In this document: in pieces, positions 14,951 to 22,902 of the stretch | Layout of the letters: each line of letters opens with the position of its first letter | Numbering within the stretch: the first letter of the stretch is position 1 | Assembly (NCBI RefSeq): GCF_918741295.1 | Contig: NZ_CAKKNB010000001.1 | Location: 1,240,001 to 1,304,000 of the forward strand | DNA length: 64,000 nucleotides | Direction: 5' to 3' | From: Aquabacterium sp. CECT 9606 | GTDB taxonomy: Bacteria; Pseudomonadota; Gammaproteobacteria; Burkholderiales; Burkholderiaceae_C | The notes under the pieces: generated by a model | The model's input: only the letters and a program-made list of their open reading frames with translations | Told to the model about the DNA's origin: nothing | The model's database searches: none | Made by a program: the position numbers and the translations under genes

Positions 14951-16891
14951 ATGTTTTCAGTTCCCACGAATGCTTTCAGGTCCATGGGCGTTCCCTGGCT
15001 GGTCGCCGTCATCTGGTTGGCGGCCTTCACTTGCTTGCGCATCGGCCTGCTGGTCACATTGGATGCGGGGCAGGTCGGCATCGATCTCTGGCCCTATGTG
15101 CTGACCAAGGGGCTTCTGTTCGATTTGGCAACGCTGGCCTTTCTGGTCGCGCCGGTTTGCCTTTACGAGGCGGTACTGCCCAATCGCTGGAGAACTAGCC
15201 TTTGGCATAGAACGCTTCGGCTCAAGTGGTTGTGGTTTTCTGTCTTCGTCATGCTGTTTGGCATCGGCGCGGAGGTCACCTTCTGGCTGGAGTTTTCAAC
15301 ACGGTTCAACTTCATCGCGGTCGACTACCTGCTCTACACGCAGGAGGTGATCGGCAACATCCGGCAGTCCTATCCTGTTCCAACCGTCTTGGCGGCCATC
15401 GCAGTGGTGGCTGGTCTCATTGTCTGGTTCTTGCGGGGCGCCGTTCGAAACATGGACAACGTCAAGATCACGCGCATCCAGCGCGCCAAGCTGGTGGCAG
15501 CGGGTGTGGTTCTGCCCGTGATCGCGGGGTTCACGGTCAGCGTGGACCAGATGGAAGGGGCAGGCAACGCCTATGCGGACGAGATCTCCGGGAACGGTCT
15601 GTTCACGCTGGCGGCGGCCATGCGGCGGAACGAGCTGGATTTCGATCGCTTTTATCGAACAATGCCGCAAAGCGAGGCGGACCGCATTCTTCAAACCATG
15701 GGGATGCAGCGCAGACCGCTGTCCGATCTTTCTGCTCAGGCATTGAAGGGCGCCGCGAACCACGCATGGCCCTTCACCCGGCGGCCACGGAATGTGGTGC
15801 TGATCTCGGTGGAAAGCCTCTCGGCTTCATTTCTTGGCGCATACGGCGACTCGCGAGGGTTGACGCCCCGGCTCGATGCGATCGCCAAGCAAGGACTGCT
15901 GTTCTCGCACGCCTATGCGACGGGAACACGCACGGTCAGGGGGTTGGAGGCGCTGTCGCTGGGAACGCCCCCCGTCCCCGGGCAGGCCATTGTCCGCCGA
16001 CCTCAGAACGAGCACCTCGCCACGCTGGGAGAAGTGCTTGGCTCTCAAGGCTTCAAGCCCTACTTTTTCTACGGCGGGTACGGCTACTTCGACAACATGA
16101 ATGCCTATTTCGGGGGCAACGGCTACAAGGTGATCGACAGGACGGACATGGACAAGCGCACCATCGTCTTCGAAAACGTCTGGGGGGTGGCGGACGAGGT
16201 GCTGTTCAGCCAGGCCTTGAGCACGCTGGATGAGGGAAGGGCGCAAAGCAATCCTTTCTTTGCGCACATCATGACAACGTCCAATCACCGCCCTTACACC
16301 TATCCCGCCGGCCGCATCGACATCCCTTCGCCCGGTGGGCGACTCGGCGCCGTCAAGTACACCGATTTCGCGATCGGCGACTTCATCGACAGGGCTCGTG
16401 CGCAACCCTGGTTCAAGGACACCCTGTTCATCATCGTCGCCGACCATGGTGCGTCCGTGGCGGGAAAGACCAAATTGCCACTGGATGGCTACAGAATCCC
16501 TTTGATCTTCTTCGCGCCTGATCTGCTGAAGCCAGGTGTATACGAACCGCTGGTCAGCCAGTTGGACCTGGCCCCCACGATCGTCGAGCTATTGGGGAAA
16601 AAGGGGGCCGACTACTTCTTTGGACGCTGTCTCTTCGAAGAAGAGGAGCCGTTGAGAAGGGTCTTCGTCAGCAACTATCAGTCGCTTGGCTACCTGCGAA
16701 GCAACACGCTCACGGTGTTGCTGCCTCGGCAACGGGTGGAGAGCTACAGGGTCGATCCTCGGACGCTGGAGACGACGCCCAAAGCAGTGGATCCGGTACT
16801 GTTGAATGAGGCGATCGCCTACTATCAGACGGCATCAAGGTCCTTCAAGATGGGGGCATTGAAGCTGCCAAATTGCCCCCATCAACAATGA
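14951..16891 (+). CDS. LTA-synthase/sulfatase-family membrane enzyme
   Basis: A 646-residue protein with about five N-terminal membrane helices (residues 10-190) and an extracytoplasmic alkaline-phosphatase-like domain. Metal-site Glu288 lies in NVVLISVESLSASF, Thr328 in TGTRTVRG aligns with the nucleophile region, and Asp498-His499 in VADHGAS complete the metal site. Relatives transfer phosphoglycerol or phosphoethanolamine to envelope polymers or lipids (LtaS, OpgB, EptA-like). The substrate cannot be read from the sequence. It lies at the end of the czc transcription direction; an envelope-modifying role in metal tolerance is inference. Confidence 0.85.
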   Translation: MFSVPTNAFRSMGVPWLVAVIWLAAFTCLRIGLLVTLDAGQVGIDLWPYVLTKGLLFDLATLAFLVAPVCLYEAVLPNRWRTSLWHRTLRLKWLWFSVFVMLFGIGAEVTFWLEFSTRFNFIAVDYLLYTQEVIGNIRQSYPVPTVLAAIAVVAGLIVWFLRGAVRNMDNVKITRIQRAKLVAAGVVLPVIAGFTVSVDQMEGAGNAYADEISGNGLFTLAAAMRRNELDFDRFYRTMPQSEADRILQTMGMQRRPLSDLSAQALKGAANHAWPFTRRPRNVVLISVESLSASFLGAYGDSRGLTPRLDAIAKQGLLFSHAYATGTRTVRGLEALSLGTPPVPGQAIVRRPQNEHLATLGEVLGSQGFKPYFFYGGYGYFDNMNAYFGGNGYKVIDRTDMDKRTIVFENVWGVADEVLFSQALSTLDEGRAQSNPFFAHIMTTSNHRPYTYPAGRIDIPSPGGRLGAVKYTDFAIGDFIDRARAQPWFKDTLFIIVADHGASVAGKTKLPLDGYRIPLIFFAPDLLKPGVYEPLVSQLDLAPTIVELLGKKGADYFFGRCLFEEEEPLRRVFVSNYQSLGYLRSNTLTVLLPRQRVESYRVDPRTLETTPKAVDPVLLNEAIAYYQTASRSFKMGALKLPNCPHQQ

Positions 16892-16922
16892 GCGGCCAGC
16901 GAATGCATCAGGACCTGCGTTC

Positions 16923-16960
16923 GCCCCGAAGCGGCCGATTCATCGGCCAGCTTCGGGGGC
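16923..16960. terminator. Strong stem-loop between convergent genes
   Basis: A long inverted repeat, GCCCCGAAGCGGCCGAT / ATCGGCC(A)GCTTCGGGGGC with a 2-nt loop, placed between the converging ends of the sulfatase gene and the His-rich protein gene. There is no clear T-run, but position and strength suggest a bidirectional terminator. Confidence 0.5.
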
Positions 16961-16965
16961 TTGCA

Positions 16966-17355
16966 TCACTTCAGCGCAAAGCGAACAGAGACGGGCTTCT
17001 TGCCAGGCAGCGTCACGACAGCCACCGCTTTGGCGCCAGCGCTCACGTCGAAGCTGCCTTTGGCTTCCAGCTTCTCACCCGCTGGCGCGAGTTGCACTTC
17101 GTTTTTGTCGGTGCCCTTGATGAGGGTCAGTTTGCCACTGGCACCTTGCATCTTGACTGCCTTGCCGTGATCGCGCACGTACAGGCTGATCAGGTCGGCC
17201 TTGGCCACCAGTTCGAAGTCCATCTCGCTGGCTTCCACCACCACGCCGCCGTGCAGCGGATCATGTTCGTGCCCGTGTTCGTGTCCATCCGCCGCAAAGG
17301 CGCTGGCACTGATGGCCAGGATCGAGCAGGCAATCAGGCTGTTCACTTTTCTCAT
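16966..17355 (-). CDS. Secreted His-rich metal-associated protein
   Basis: A 129-residue protein with a signal peptide (residues 1-21, SASAFA) followed at once by [15 protein letters not shown], a His-rich site at the mature N-terminus, then a beta-rich domain ending PVSVRFALK. The start ATG at 17355 gives a canonical signal peptide and has AAGGA upstream; the longer ORF upstream is rejected. It is divergent to the czcRS-like system with a Cop/Cus box between them, so it is probably controlled by that system. Likely a periplasmic metal-binding factor; the family was not identified. Confidence 0.75.
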   Translation of the reverse strand: MRKVNSLIACSILAISASAFAADGHEHGHEHDPLHGGVVVEASEMDFELVAKADLISLYVRDHGKAVKMQGASGKLTLIKGTDKNEVQLAPAGEKLEAKGSFDVSAGAKAVAVVTLPGKKPVSVRFALK

Positions 17356-17424
17356 CTTCAGTCCTTGAAGGTTATGGAGGTGAAAGCCTATGCAGATGCA
17401 GGCGACAGAAGGCCAACTCAAAGA

Positions 17425-17438
17425 TGACAAATTCGTCA
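17425..17438. promoter_or_regulatory. Cop/Cus-like box
   Basis: TGACAAATTCGTCA at the centre of a perfect dyad AGATGAC - 6 nt - GTCATCT (17422-17441), located between the divergent His-rich protein and response-regulator genes. It matches the form of CusR/CopR operators. Confidence 0.6.
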
Positions 17439-17474
17439 TCTTCCTTGTGTAACAGCCATTTAACAATCAAACGC

Positions 17475-18161
17475 ATGAAAATTCTGGTGATCGAAGACAG
17501 CGTCAAGATGGCCGAGTACCTTCGCAAGGGTCTCTGCGAGGAAGGCTATGTGGTCGACGTGGCCAACAGCGGCATTGACGGCTTGCACATGGCGATCGAG
17601 ATCGACTATGACCTTCTCGTCCTGGATGGCATGCTCCCCGGCATCGACGGCCTGGCAGTGCTCGCTGCTCTGCGGCAAAGCAAACAGACGCCGGTGCTCA
17701 TGTTGACGGCCCGCGGACAGGTCGAAGACCGTGTCAAAGGCCTTCAAGGCGGAGCGGACGATTACCTCGTCAAACCGTTCGCGTTTTCGGAATTGGTTGC
17801 GCGCATCCAGGTTCTGCTCAGACGGTCGGGCGGGCAGCGAAATGCTGGCGAGCCGACGGTTTTGAAGGTGGCCGATCTGGATGTGGATCTGCTTCGTCGA
17901 AAAGCCACGCGATCTGGGCAGCGGCTCGACCTCACGGCTAAGGAGTTCAACCTGCTGAGCCTGCTGCTGCGACGCCAGGGCGAAGTGCTGTCGCGTACCG
18001 AATTGGCCGAGCAGGTCTGGGACATGCACTTCGACAGCGAGACCAATGTCGTGGAGGTGGCCATTCGTCGCCTGCGCTCCAAGCTGGATCAGCCTTTTGA
18101 GAGATCGTTGTTGCACACGGTGCGCGGGATGGGCTACGTGCTGGAGGTTCGCGAGCCGTGA
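17475..18161 (+). CDS. OmpR-family response regulator (CzcR/CopR-like)
   Basis: A 228-residue regulator: receiver with the acidic pair in IEDS, Asp51 in [10 protein letters not shown], conserved Thr in LMLTARG and Lys in LVKPF; C-terminal OmpR winged helix with [25 protein letters not shown] and [10 protein letters not shown]. It closely follows the CzcR/CopR/CusR type that controls metal efflux. The ATG at 17475 was chosen as the family start (MKILVIED). It overlaps the kinase gene by 4 bp. It is the best candidate to bind the Cop/Cus-like boxes. Confidence 0.92.
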   Translation: MKILVIEDSVKMAEYLRKGLCEEGYVVDVANSGIDGLHMAIEIDYDLLVLDGMLPGIDGLAVLAALRQSKQTPVLMLTARGQVEDRVKGLQGGADDYLVKPFAFSELVARIQVLLRRSGGQRNAGEPTVLKVADLDVDLLRRKATRSGQRLDLTAKEFNLLSLLLRRQGEVLSRTELAEQVWDMHFDSETNVVEVAIRRLRSKLDQPFERSLLHTVRGMGYVLEVREP

Positions 18162-19513
18162 GCGACATTGTCACGACGGCCAGCCTTCGGGGGCGGCTGT
18201 CACGCTGGTTGGCGCTCCAGACCATGCTGGGCCTTGGCCTGGTTTGCGTGGTGGTGTACGTGCTGTTCGCGCTGACGGTGTCCGAGCGGCAGGATGAAGC
18301 GCTGTCACAGAAGCAGAACACCGTCGAACACCTGCTTGCAGGCAGCGACGGTGAGCGGGACCTGGCTGATGTGCGTCAAGTGCTTGGCAGCTTTCTGGCA
18401 GGGCATGACGAACTTTCTTTGCGCTTGATGGGGCGTGATGGCCAAGTGCTTTTTGAGACATCTTCATGGCGGGCCGGTCCAAATGAGATCAAGAGCAGGG
18501 CGTTCGACATCAAAGTGCGGTCTGAAGATGGCGGAATGGCTCGGGCCATCTTGGTACTGGACAAACGCATGGATGACGCCTTGCTCGCCCGCCTGGCGTG
18601 GACGCTGGCGGTCGCGGCGCTGGTGGGTGCCCTGGCGGTTTCCGTCGGAGGGTTCATGCTGGTTCGCCTGGGTCTGGCGCCACTGCACAAGCTTGTCGAG
18701 CAGACCGGACTCGTCACGGCCACGGACCTGGAACGACGCCTGGACGGCGCGGGTCAGGCCTACGAACTGCAACCCTTGATTCAGCAGTTCAATGCCTTGC
18801 TGGACCGCCTTGGCGTTGCCTACAAGCAGATGGAGGCCTTCAATGCCGATGTGGCACACGAACTGAACACGCCGCTGGCGACGTTGATCAGCAGCTGTGA
18901 GTTGGCGTTGCGCAAACCTCGAAGTGCCGATGATCTCAGAGAGGCATTGGCATCCAATCTAGAAGAGCTACGCAGTCTTGCCAGTATCGTCGGCGACATG
19001 CTGTTTCTGTCCAATGCCGAACGTGGTGGGCCTGCGCGGCGCGAATGGACGCCTTGCCTTAGTGTCTTGGCGGAAGAGGTGATCGAGTTTCATGAGGCGG
19101 CGCTCCTTGACGCGGGGCTGACTGCCAAGATCTCGGGCGATGCTTTCGCCACGGTGGATGGCCCGTTGTTGCGGCGGGCGCTGTCGAATCTCTTGGGCAA
19201 TGCCACGCGCTACGCTTCACCGGAGTCATCGGTGTTGATCCAGATCGATCGCGAGAAAATCGGCTGGGTGAGGATTGCCGTCTACAACAAGGGGGCGACC
19301 ATCGGTGTGGAGCATCTGCCCAGGTTGTTCGACCGCTTCTACCGAGCCGATCCCGCGCGCAGCCCTGCGGATCGCAACCATGGGCTTGGCTTGTCCATCG
19401 TGGCGGCCATCGCGCGAATGCATGGCGGCCATGCATTCGCGGAGTCAGCCGCAGGCGTGACCCGCATCGGGATGATGTTGCCCGACGCCGCTGGACCTGG
19501 CCCAACCTTGTGA
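18158..19513 (+). CDS. Sensor histidine kinase (CzcS/CopS-like)
   Basis: A 451-residue membrane kinase with TM1 at about residues 18-40, a periplasmic sensor of roughly 110 residues, TM2 at about residues 146-170, HAMP, the H-box with His234 ([10 protein letters not shown]), and an ATPase domain with N, G1 ([13 protein letters not shown]) and G2 (NHGLGLSIV) boxes. Its start overlaps the response regulator (GTGA). It should sense periplasmic metal (Cu or Zn/Cd/Co) and phosphorylate the adjacent regulator. Confidence 0.92.
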   Translation: MSDIVTTASLRGRLSRWLALQTMLGLGLVCVVVYVLFALTVSERQDEALSQKQNTVEHLLAGSDGERDLADVRQVLGSFLAGHDELSLRLMGRDGQVLFETSSWRAGPNEIKSRAFDIKVRSEDGGMARAILVLDKRMDDALLARLAWTLAVAALVGALAVSVGGFMLVRLGLAPLHKLVEQTGLVTATDLERRLDGAGQAYELQPLIQQFNALLDRLGVAYKQMEAFNADVAHELNTPLATLISSCELALRKPRSADDLREALASNLEELRSLASIVGDMLFLSNAERGGPARREWTPCLSVLAEEVIEFHEAALLDAGLTAKISGDAFATVDGPLLRRALSNLLGNATRYASPESSVLIQIDREKIGWVRIAVYNKGATIGVEHLPRLFDRFYRADPARSPADRNHGLGLSIVAAIARMHGGHAFAESAAGVTRIGMMLPDAAGPGPTL

Positions 19514-19533
19514 TGGGCCGCTGCCCCGTTCCG

Positions 19534-19878
19534 TCAATTGCTTTCGTGCAGGTTGGGGGTGATGTAGACCTTCAGCGATTTGTTAGTGAAGCCCTTCGGT
19601 GCCACGGCCATCAGGTCCACGGCCTGATGGTTGAGCACCTCGAACTTCCAGCTGAAGCTCTTGTCGCCGCTGCGGAAAGTGACGGTTTCGCCGCAGACCA
19701 CGTTGACGAACTTGGCGGATTCGACATCGACGACCTTGACTGCTTGGGATGGGCTGGACATGGCGCCATACATGGACTTGCCGTCGCGGGTAGTCGATCG
19801 ATCCGTCGTGGCGCTCGCCAAGGCCGCAGACAATGCGAGGCTGAGAACGAAGGCGGTTTTGGTCAGGCAATGATTCAT
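19534..19878 (-). CDS. czcE: CzcE-family periplasmic protein
   Basis: A 114-residue protein with a signal peptide (to about residue 23) and a beta-rich domain bearing NVVCGETVTF, FSWKFEVL and VDLMAVAPKG, ending in KVYITPN. This is the CzcE pattern (GETVRF...W.F... DL..VAP... V.VYV.PN). CzcE binds copper in the periplasm and influences czc regulation. It converges on the kinase gene, with a Cop-like box about 110 bp upstream of its start. A related copy lies at 40719-41063. Confidence 0.75.
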   Translation of the reverse strand: MNHCLTKTAFVLSLALSAALASATTDRSTTRDGKSMYGAMSSPSQAVKVVDVESAKFVNVVCGETVTFRSGDKSFSWKFEVLNHQAVDLMAVAPKGFTNKSLKVYITPNLHESN

Positions 19879-19989
19879 GATCAGCTCCAGTTGGTTCCGG
19901 GACAACCGGCACATCGATTGATGGGCTTGAGCGGCATGTCCTGGAGGTGACTCTAGAAGTTCGTGCCCGACACGCTCCGTACAGATTGG

Positions 19990-20003
19990 TTACAGTTTTG
20001 TCA
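19990..20003. promoter_or_regulatory. Cop/Cus-like box upstream of czcE
   Basis: TTACAGTTTTGTCA (reverse TGACAAAACTGTAA), of the same form as the boxes at 6545 and 17425, lying upstream of the minus-strand czcE-like gene. Confidence 0.45.
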
Positions 20004-20036
20004 TCTCCTTTTGCCGCGCCGAGCAACTTGCTGGGC

Positions 20037-20480
20037 CTATGGCGAGAGTGCCGAAGGCGTCTTTGTTTGTCCAGAATCGGCGTACTTCGTCCAGCTGCGG
20101 CCCATGGCCGCAGAATCTGACTCCAGCGTTGGAAAGTGACCATACTTTGCCGAGAGCTCATCATTGGCCACCGCGATCGGCGCCCCTCGACTCAATTCCA
20201 GGCCTGTTCGATCGGAACCCGATGCACAGTGAACCAACAAGGGCGTGGGCGATGTCTTCATCAGGAGACTGCTCAAGTGTCAGTTCTCCCTGTAGGCGGA
20301 CAGGGGCACATCCAGAAGCCTGACTCCGGTGGTTTCCGTGATGGCCACGTCGCTGTCGTACCAAGGTTGACCATGATTCGTGCCACGCAGGTTCAGAACA
20401 GTCTTGACGCCATGCTGGTCGATGGTCTGACATAGCGCAGGGCCAGCCTGGCCCACAGGAGAAGGTGGCCGAGGCAGCCA
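20037..20480 (-). pseudogene. Decayed dual-specificity/tyrosine phosphatase
   Basis: Conceptual translation of the minus strand gives TIDQHGVKTVLNLRG, then WYDSDVAITE and VRLLDVPLSA, then LLVHCASGSDRTGLELSR, which is the Cys-x5-Arg signature of protein phosphatases. These pieces are separated by a TGA and at least one frame change (an LTLEQSPDEDIAHAL stretch lies in another frame), and the 5' end is also out of frame. The gene is therefore most likely dead. Confidence 0.6.
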
Positions 20481-20565
20481 AGTATCTCGATGATCAGCGG
20501 GGCAGGGTGTTGCCCATGTACGAAAATCTCCGTTCGCTCTCCAAGGCGTTGCTTGATGTTGGCCA

Positions 20566-20874
20566 GTGCATGGCGCATTCTTCGCATCTGATGAGGGCTT
20601 GCGCCACTTCGAGTTGATCCTGTTGCAGCACAGCCGTCTGGATGCGGTCCTGAGCGATGTGGCTGCACAAAGACGGCGGGCCGAAGGATGGACCTATCTC
20701 GCGGATGCGGGGCGCATTGCATGGCTACAGGAGCCTGATGCGGTCACGCACATGAAGGACAGACATGGCCACGCCACGCTCAAGAAGCTGGCCATCGCTT
20801 CAAATCTGTTCGACGTTTTTGATGAACCGTTGCTCGACGTTGGATACCGCACTTTGTACAGAGCCAGGAGCTAA
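20566..20874 (+). pseudogene. Probable remnant with an OST-HTH/LOTUS-like C-terminus
   Basis: A 102-codon ORF beginning at a GTG. The C-terminal part (GWTYLADAGRIAWLQEPD ... RHGHATLKKLAIASNLFDV) resembles the OST-HTH/LOTUS RNA-binding fold that ends some NYN-domain proteins. The N-terminal NYN part is missing, and coding-like sequence just upstream lies in another frame, so it is probably a fragment next to the decayed phosphatase gene. The domain call is tentative. Confidence 0.3.
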
Positions 20875-20923
20875 CTGATGTCATCACTGCTATCGGATGT
20901 GGCTCTGCTTTCTCTGTGGACGA

Positions 20924-21256
20924 TCAGTCTGTCCGCGGGCCGTACATGATGATGGCCATTCCACACAGGCTGACGGTTACCCCGATCCAGTCTGTCGCTG
21001 TTGGCTGGACTTTGTCGACCAGCATTAACCACACGATGGCCACAAGGATGTAGACCCCGCCATAGGCGGCGTAGACGCGGCCAGCCGCGCTGGGGTGCAG
21101 CGACAGTAGCCATGCAAAAAGGGCCAAACTTGCCGCCGCTGGCAACAAAAGCCACGCCGAGCGGCCCTGGTGAAGCCAAAGGTAAGGTAGGTAGCACCCA
21201 AGGATCTCGGCGATGGCCGTGACGACAAACAGCAGGAAGGTTTTGAGCAAATCCAT
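20924..21256 (-). CDS. ynfA: YnfA/UPF0060 small membrane protein
   Basis: A 110-residue protein with four membrane helices: start [20 protein letters not shown], then [14 protein letters not shown] and a C-terminal [15 protein letters not shown]. This matches the UPF0060/YnfA family, small inner-membrane proteins often near metal-resistance genes; some are reported as small drug exporters. The start at 21256 gives the usual length. A decayed second copy lies at 61868-62158. Confidence 0.88.
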   Translation of the reverse strand: MDLLKTFLLFVVTAIAEILGCYLPYLWLHQGRSAWLLLPAAASLALFAWLLSLHPSAAGRVYAAYGGVYILVAIVWLMLVDKVQPTATDWIGVTVSLCGMAIIMYGPRTD

Positions 21257-21349
21257 GTCGGCATTTTCATACAAACCTCTTGCATCTCAAGTAGCTTGAG
21301 GTCGTACCGTTGTGATGTGGGCGACGTGCTCACTTACGGAAAGACTGAA

Positions 21350-21625
21350 ATGAGACCTTGGAAAGCCGCTGTCGGTGTCGGAGCAGAATGTGCTGCCTGC
21401 TGTGCCGTCCCCCTGCTTGGTGGTACTGCTGCCCTGGCGGCAGGATCTACCGCCCTTGCTGCAATCGGAGCATCCATGGTTGCATGTGCTGATGAGCTTG
21501 TCCTGATTGGTGGGGTATTGCTGGTGTTGGCCTTAGGCAGTGTGCTGATGGCCTGGCGCCGTCGGCGCACATCGGTCAGTCCTAAGGTCTCCATGTGTTC
21601 GGGGGGCTGCAATCTCAGATGATCG
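21350..21625 (+). CDS. Small Cys-containing membrane protein
   Basis: A roughly 90-residue protein with AECAACCAVPLLGG at its first membrane helix, a second helix (VLIGGVLLVLALGSVLM) and a C-terminal CSGGCNL. Vicinal Cys pairs in a small two-helix protein recall mercury-transport proteins (MerT/MerE types), but the match is only by pattern. It lies upstream of a MerR-family gene on the same strand, which supports a metal-related role. The ATG at 21350 was chosen (GGAAAG upstream). Confidence 0.6.
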
Positions 21626-21794
21626 GCATGGCCCGTTGACCTAAGCTCGGCAGTCTGGGCAACGGGCTTGGTGGTTGAACTAGAAGTGCACGGGTGATTC
21701 GAGCCGCTTGGGCTTGTGGCTCGCAGGTGCCGCCGCGTCCACTCAAACCCTGTGGGTGTGCAGCAGGAGTCTGCGCGTGATCTAAGATAGAAAG

Positions 21795-22253
21795 ATGGCT
21801 GCACCAAATTTATCAATCTGCGTTGTTGCCAAACGGACGGGTTGCTCTGTCCCGACCATCCGCTACTACGAGGATATTGGCCTCTTGCCAAACGCAGATC
21901 GGACGGATGGATGTCGACGAAATTTCTCGGAGGCGACCATCGCACGTCTGACTTTCATCCGTCGATGTCGAGACTTCGGCTTCTCCATTGATCAGGTGCG
22001 AGAACTTGTCTGTCTTGTCGATGAGCCAACTCGACCTTGCGTTGAAGTCCGAGACCTCGCTGCCAAGCATTTGGCTGAGGTGCAGCGTAGGCTGTTGGAA
22101 CTCCAGGCACTAGAGAGCAGCCTGGGAGCCTTTGTGCGCGCATGCGACAGGGATTGCGCGGGGGGCCCTACGCTCGATTGTTCCATTCTGGAGGATCTGT
22201 CTCGTCCGGCCGCGGCCGCGCCGAGCCGAAGCTCAGGCTGCTGTGGTACTTGA
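21795..22253 (+). CDS. MerR-family transcriptional regulator
   Basis: A 152-residue MerR protein: N-terminal winged helix with GCSVPTIRYYEDIGLLP and a dimerisation helix. Effector-region Cys residues lie in EPTRPCVEV, VRACDRDCAGG and LDCSILEDL, and the C-terminus is CCGT. The Cys pattern resembles thiol- or metal-sensing members (CueR/ZntR-like). It could act on the MerR-type promoters in this window. Its neighbour is the small Cys membrane protein. The metal specificity is unknown. Confidence 0.85.
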   Translation: MAAPNLSICVVAKRTGCSVPTIRYYEDIGLLPNADRTDGCRRNFSEATIARLTFIRRCRDFGFSIDQVRELVCLVDEPTRPCVEVRDLAAKHLAEVQRRLLELQALESSLGAFVRACDRDCAGGPTLDCSILEDLSRPAAAAPSRSSGCCGT

Positions 22254-22278
22254 AGCAAGGTTCTTGCAGGCCTGATGT

Positions 22279-22902
22279 TCAGATTCTTGCGTGAAAGTCC
22301 CTGATCGCCGTCCCCATCAACGTGCCGATGACCACAGGCACGCATGGCACGGCCAGGGGATGCAAGGTGAAGGGCAGCACAAACGCCAGGACGGTTGCGC
22401 AACTGGTGAGGATGGCCAAGCAGGCATACAAGGCGAACATCTCCGGGCTGTGGTGCAGGAACTCTTTGGCTTTGACCACTCGTACAAGGCAGCCATCCAC
22501 CAAGGCAGCAACCGGGAAGGCCAACAGCCAGGGGAGCCACTCCAGCAGCATGGCCAGGCGGAAGCTGGCGAGCAGCAGCAGTGCGTCAATCGAGCGGAAG
22601 TAGGGGTTGTTGAACAGCCGTTGGTTGACCGAAGCCATTTCTTGCCCGACAGCCGCGTTGACGCCACCCACGGGGGCCGCGTCTTTGGATGAGGGGACAG
22701 GTGATGCCTGACGTGCAGACTGCTGCATGCTCATCGCACGCGACAGCATGCGGGTGCCCGCGTCTTTGCCCCAGAACACCGCCGCATTGGTGTATTCCGT
22801 TCGCAGTTGCTCTATGAACCGTTCTGGCGGATGGGCGGACGGCACATAGAGCACCAGAACCAGCAACACCAGCAGTGACACCACGGCCATCGCCCTGATC
22901 AT
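22279..22902 (-). CDS. DUF4400 conjugative-element membrane protein
   Basis: A 207-residue protein with an N-terminal membrane helix (residues 5-22), a periplasmic-type segment and three C-terminal helices (LLLLASFRLAMLLEWLPWLL, FALYACLAILTSCATVLAF and the following stretch). This is the DUF4400 organisation, a protein encoded next to TraD in SXT/TOL-type ICEs. It overlaps the traD stop by 4 bp. It is probably a membrane partner of the coupling protein. Confidence 0.75.
   Translation of the reverse strand: MIRAMAVVSLLVLLVLVLYVPSAHPPERFIEQLRTEYTNAAVFWGKDAGTRMLSRAMSMQQSARQASPVPSSKDAAPVGGVNAAVGQEMASVNQRLFNNPYFRSIDALLLLASFRLAMLLEWLPWLLAFPVAALVDGCLVRVVKAKEFLHHSPEMFALYACLAILTSCATVLAFVLPFTLHPLAVPCVPVVIGTLMGTAIRDFHARI

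Noticed and set aside
17355..17466. N-terminal extension of the His-rich secreted protein
   Set aside because: Starting at 17466 would bury the signal peptide 37 residues inside the protein and would overlap the Cop/Cus box; the ATG at 17355 gives a normal signal peptide.
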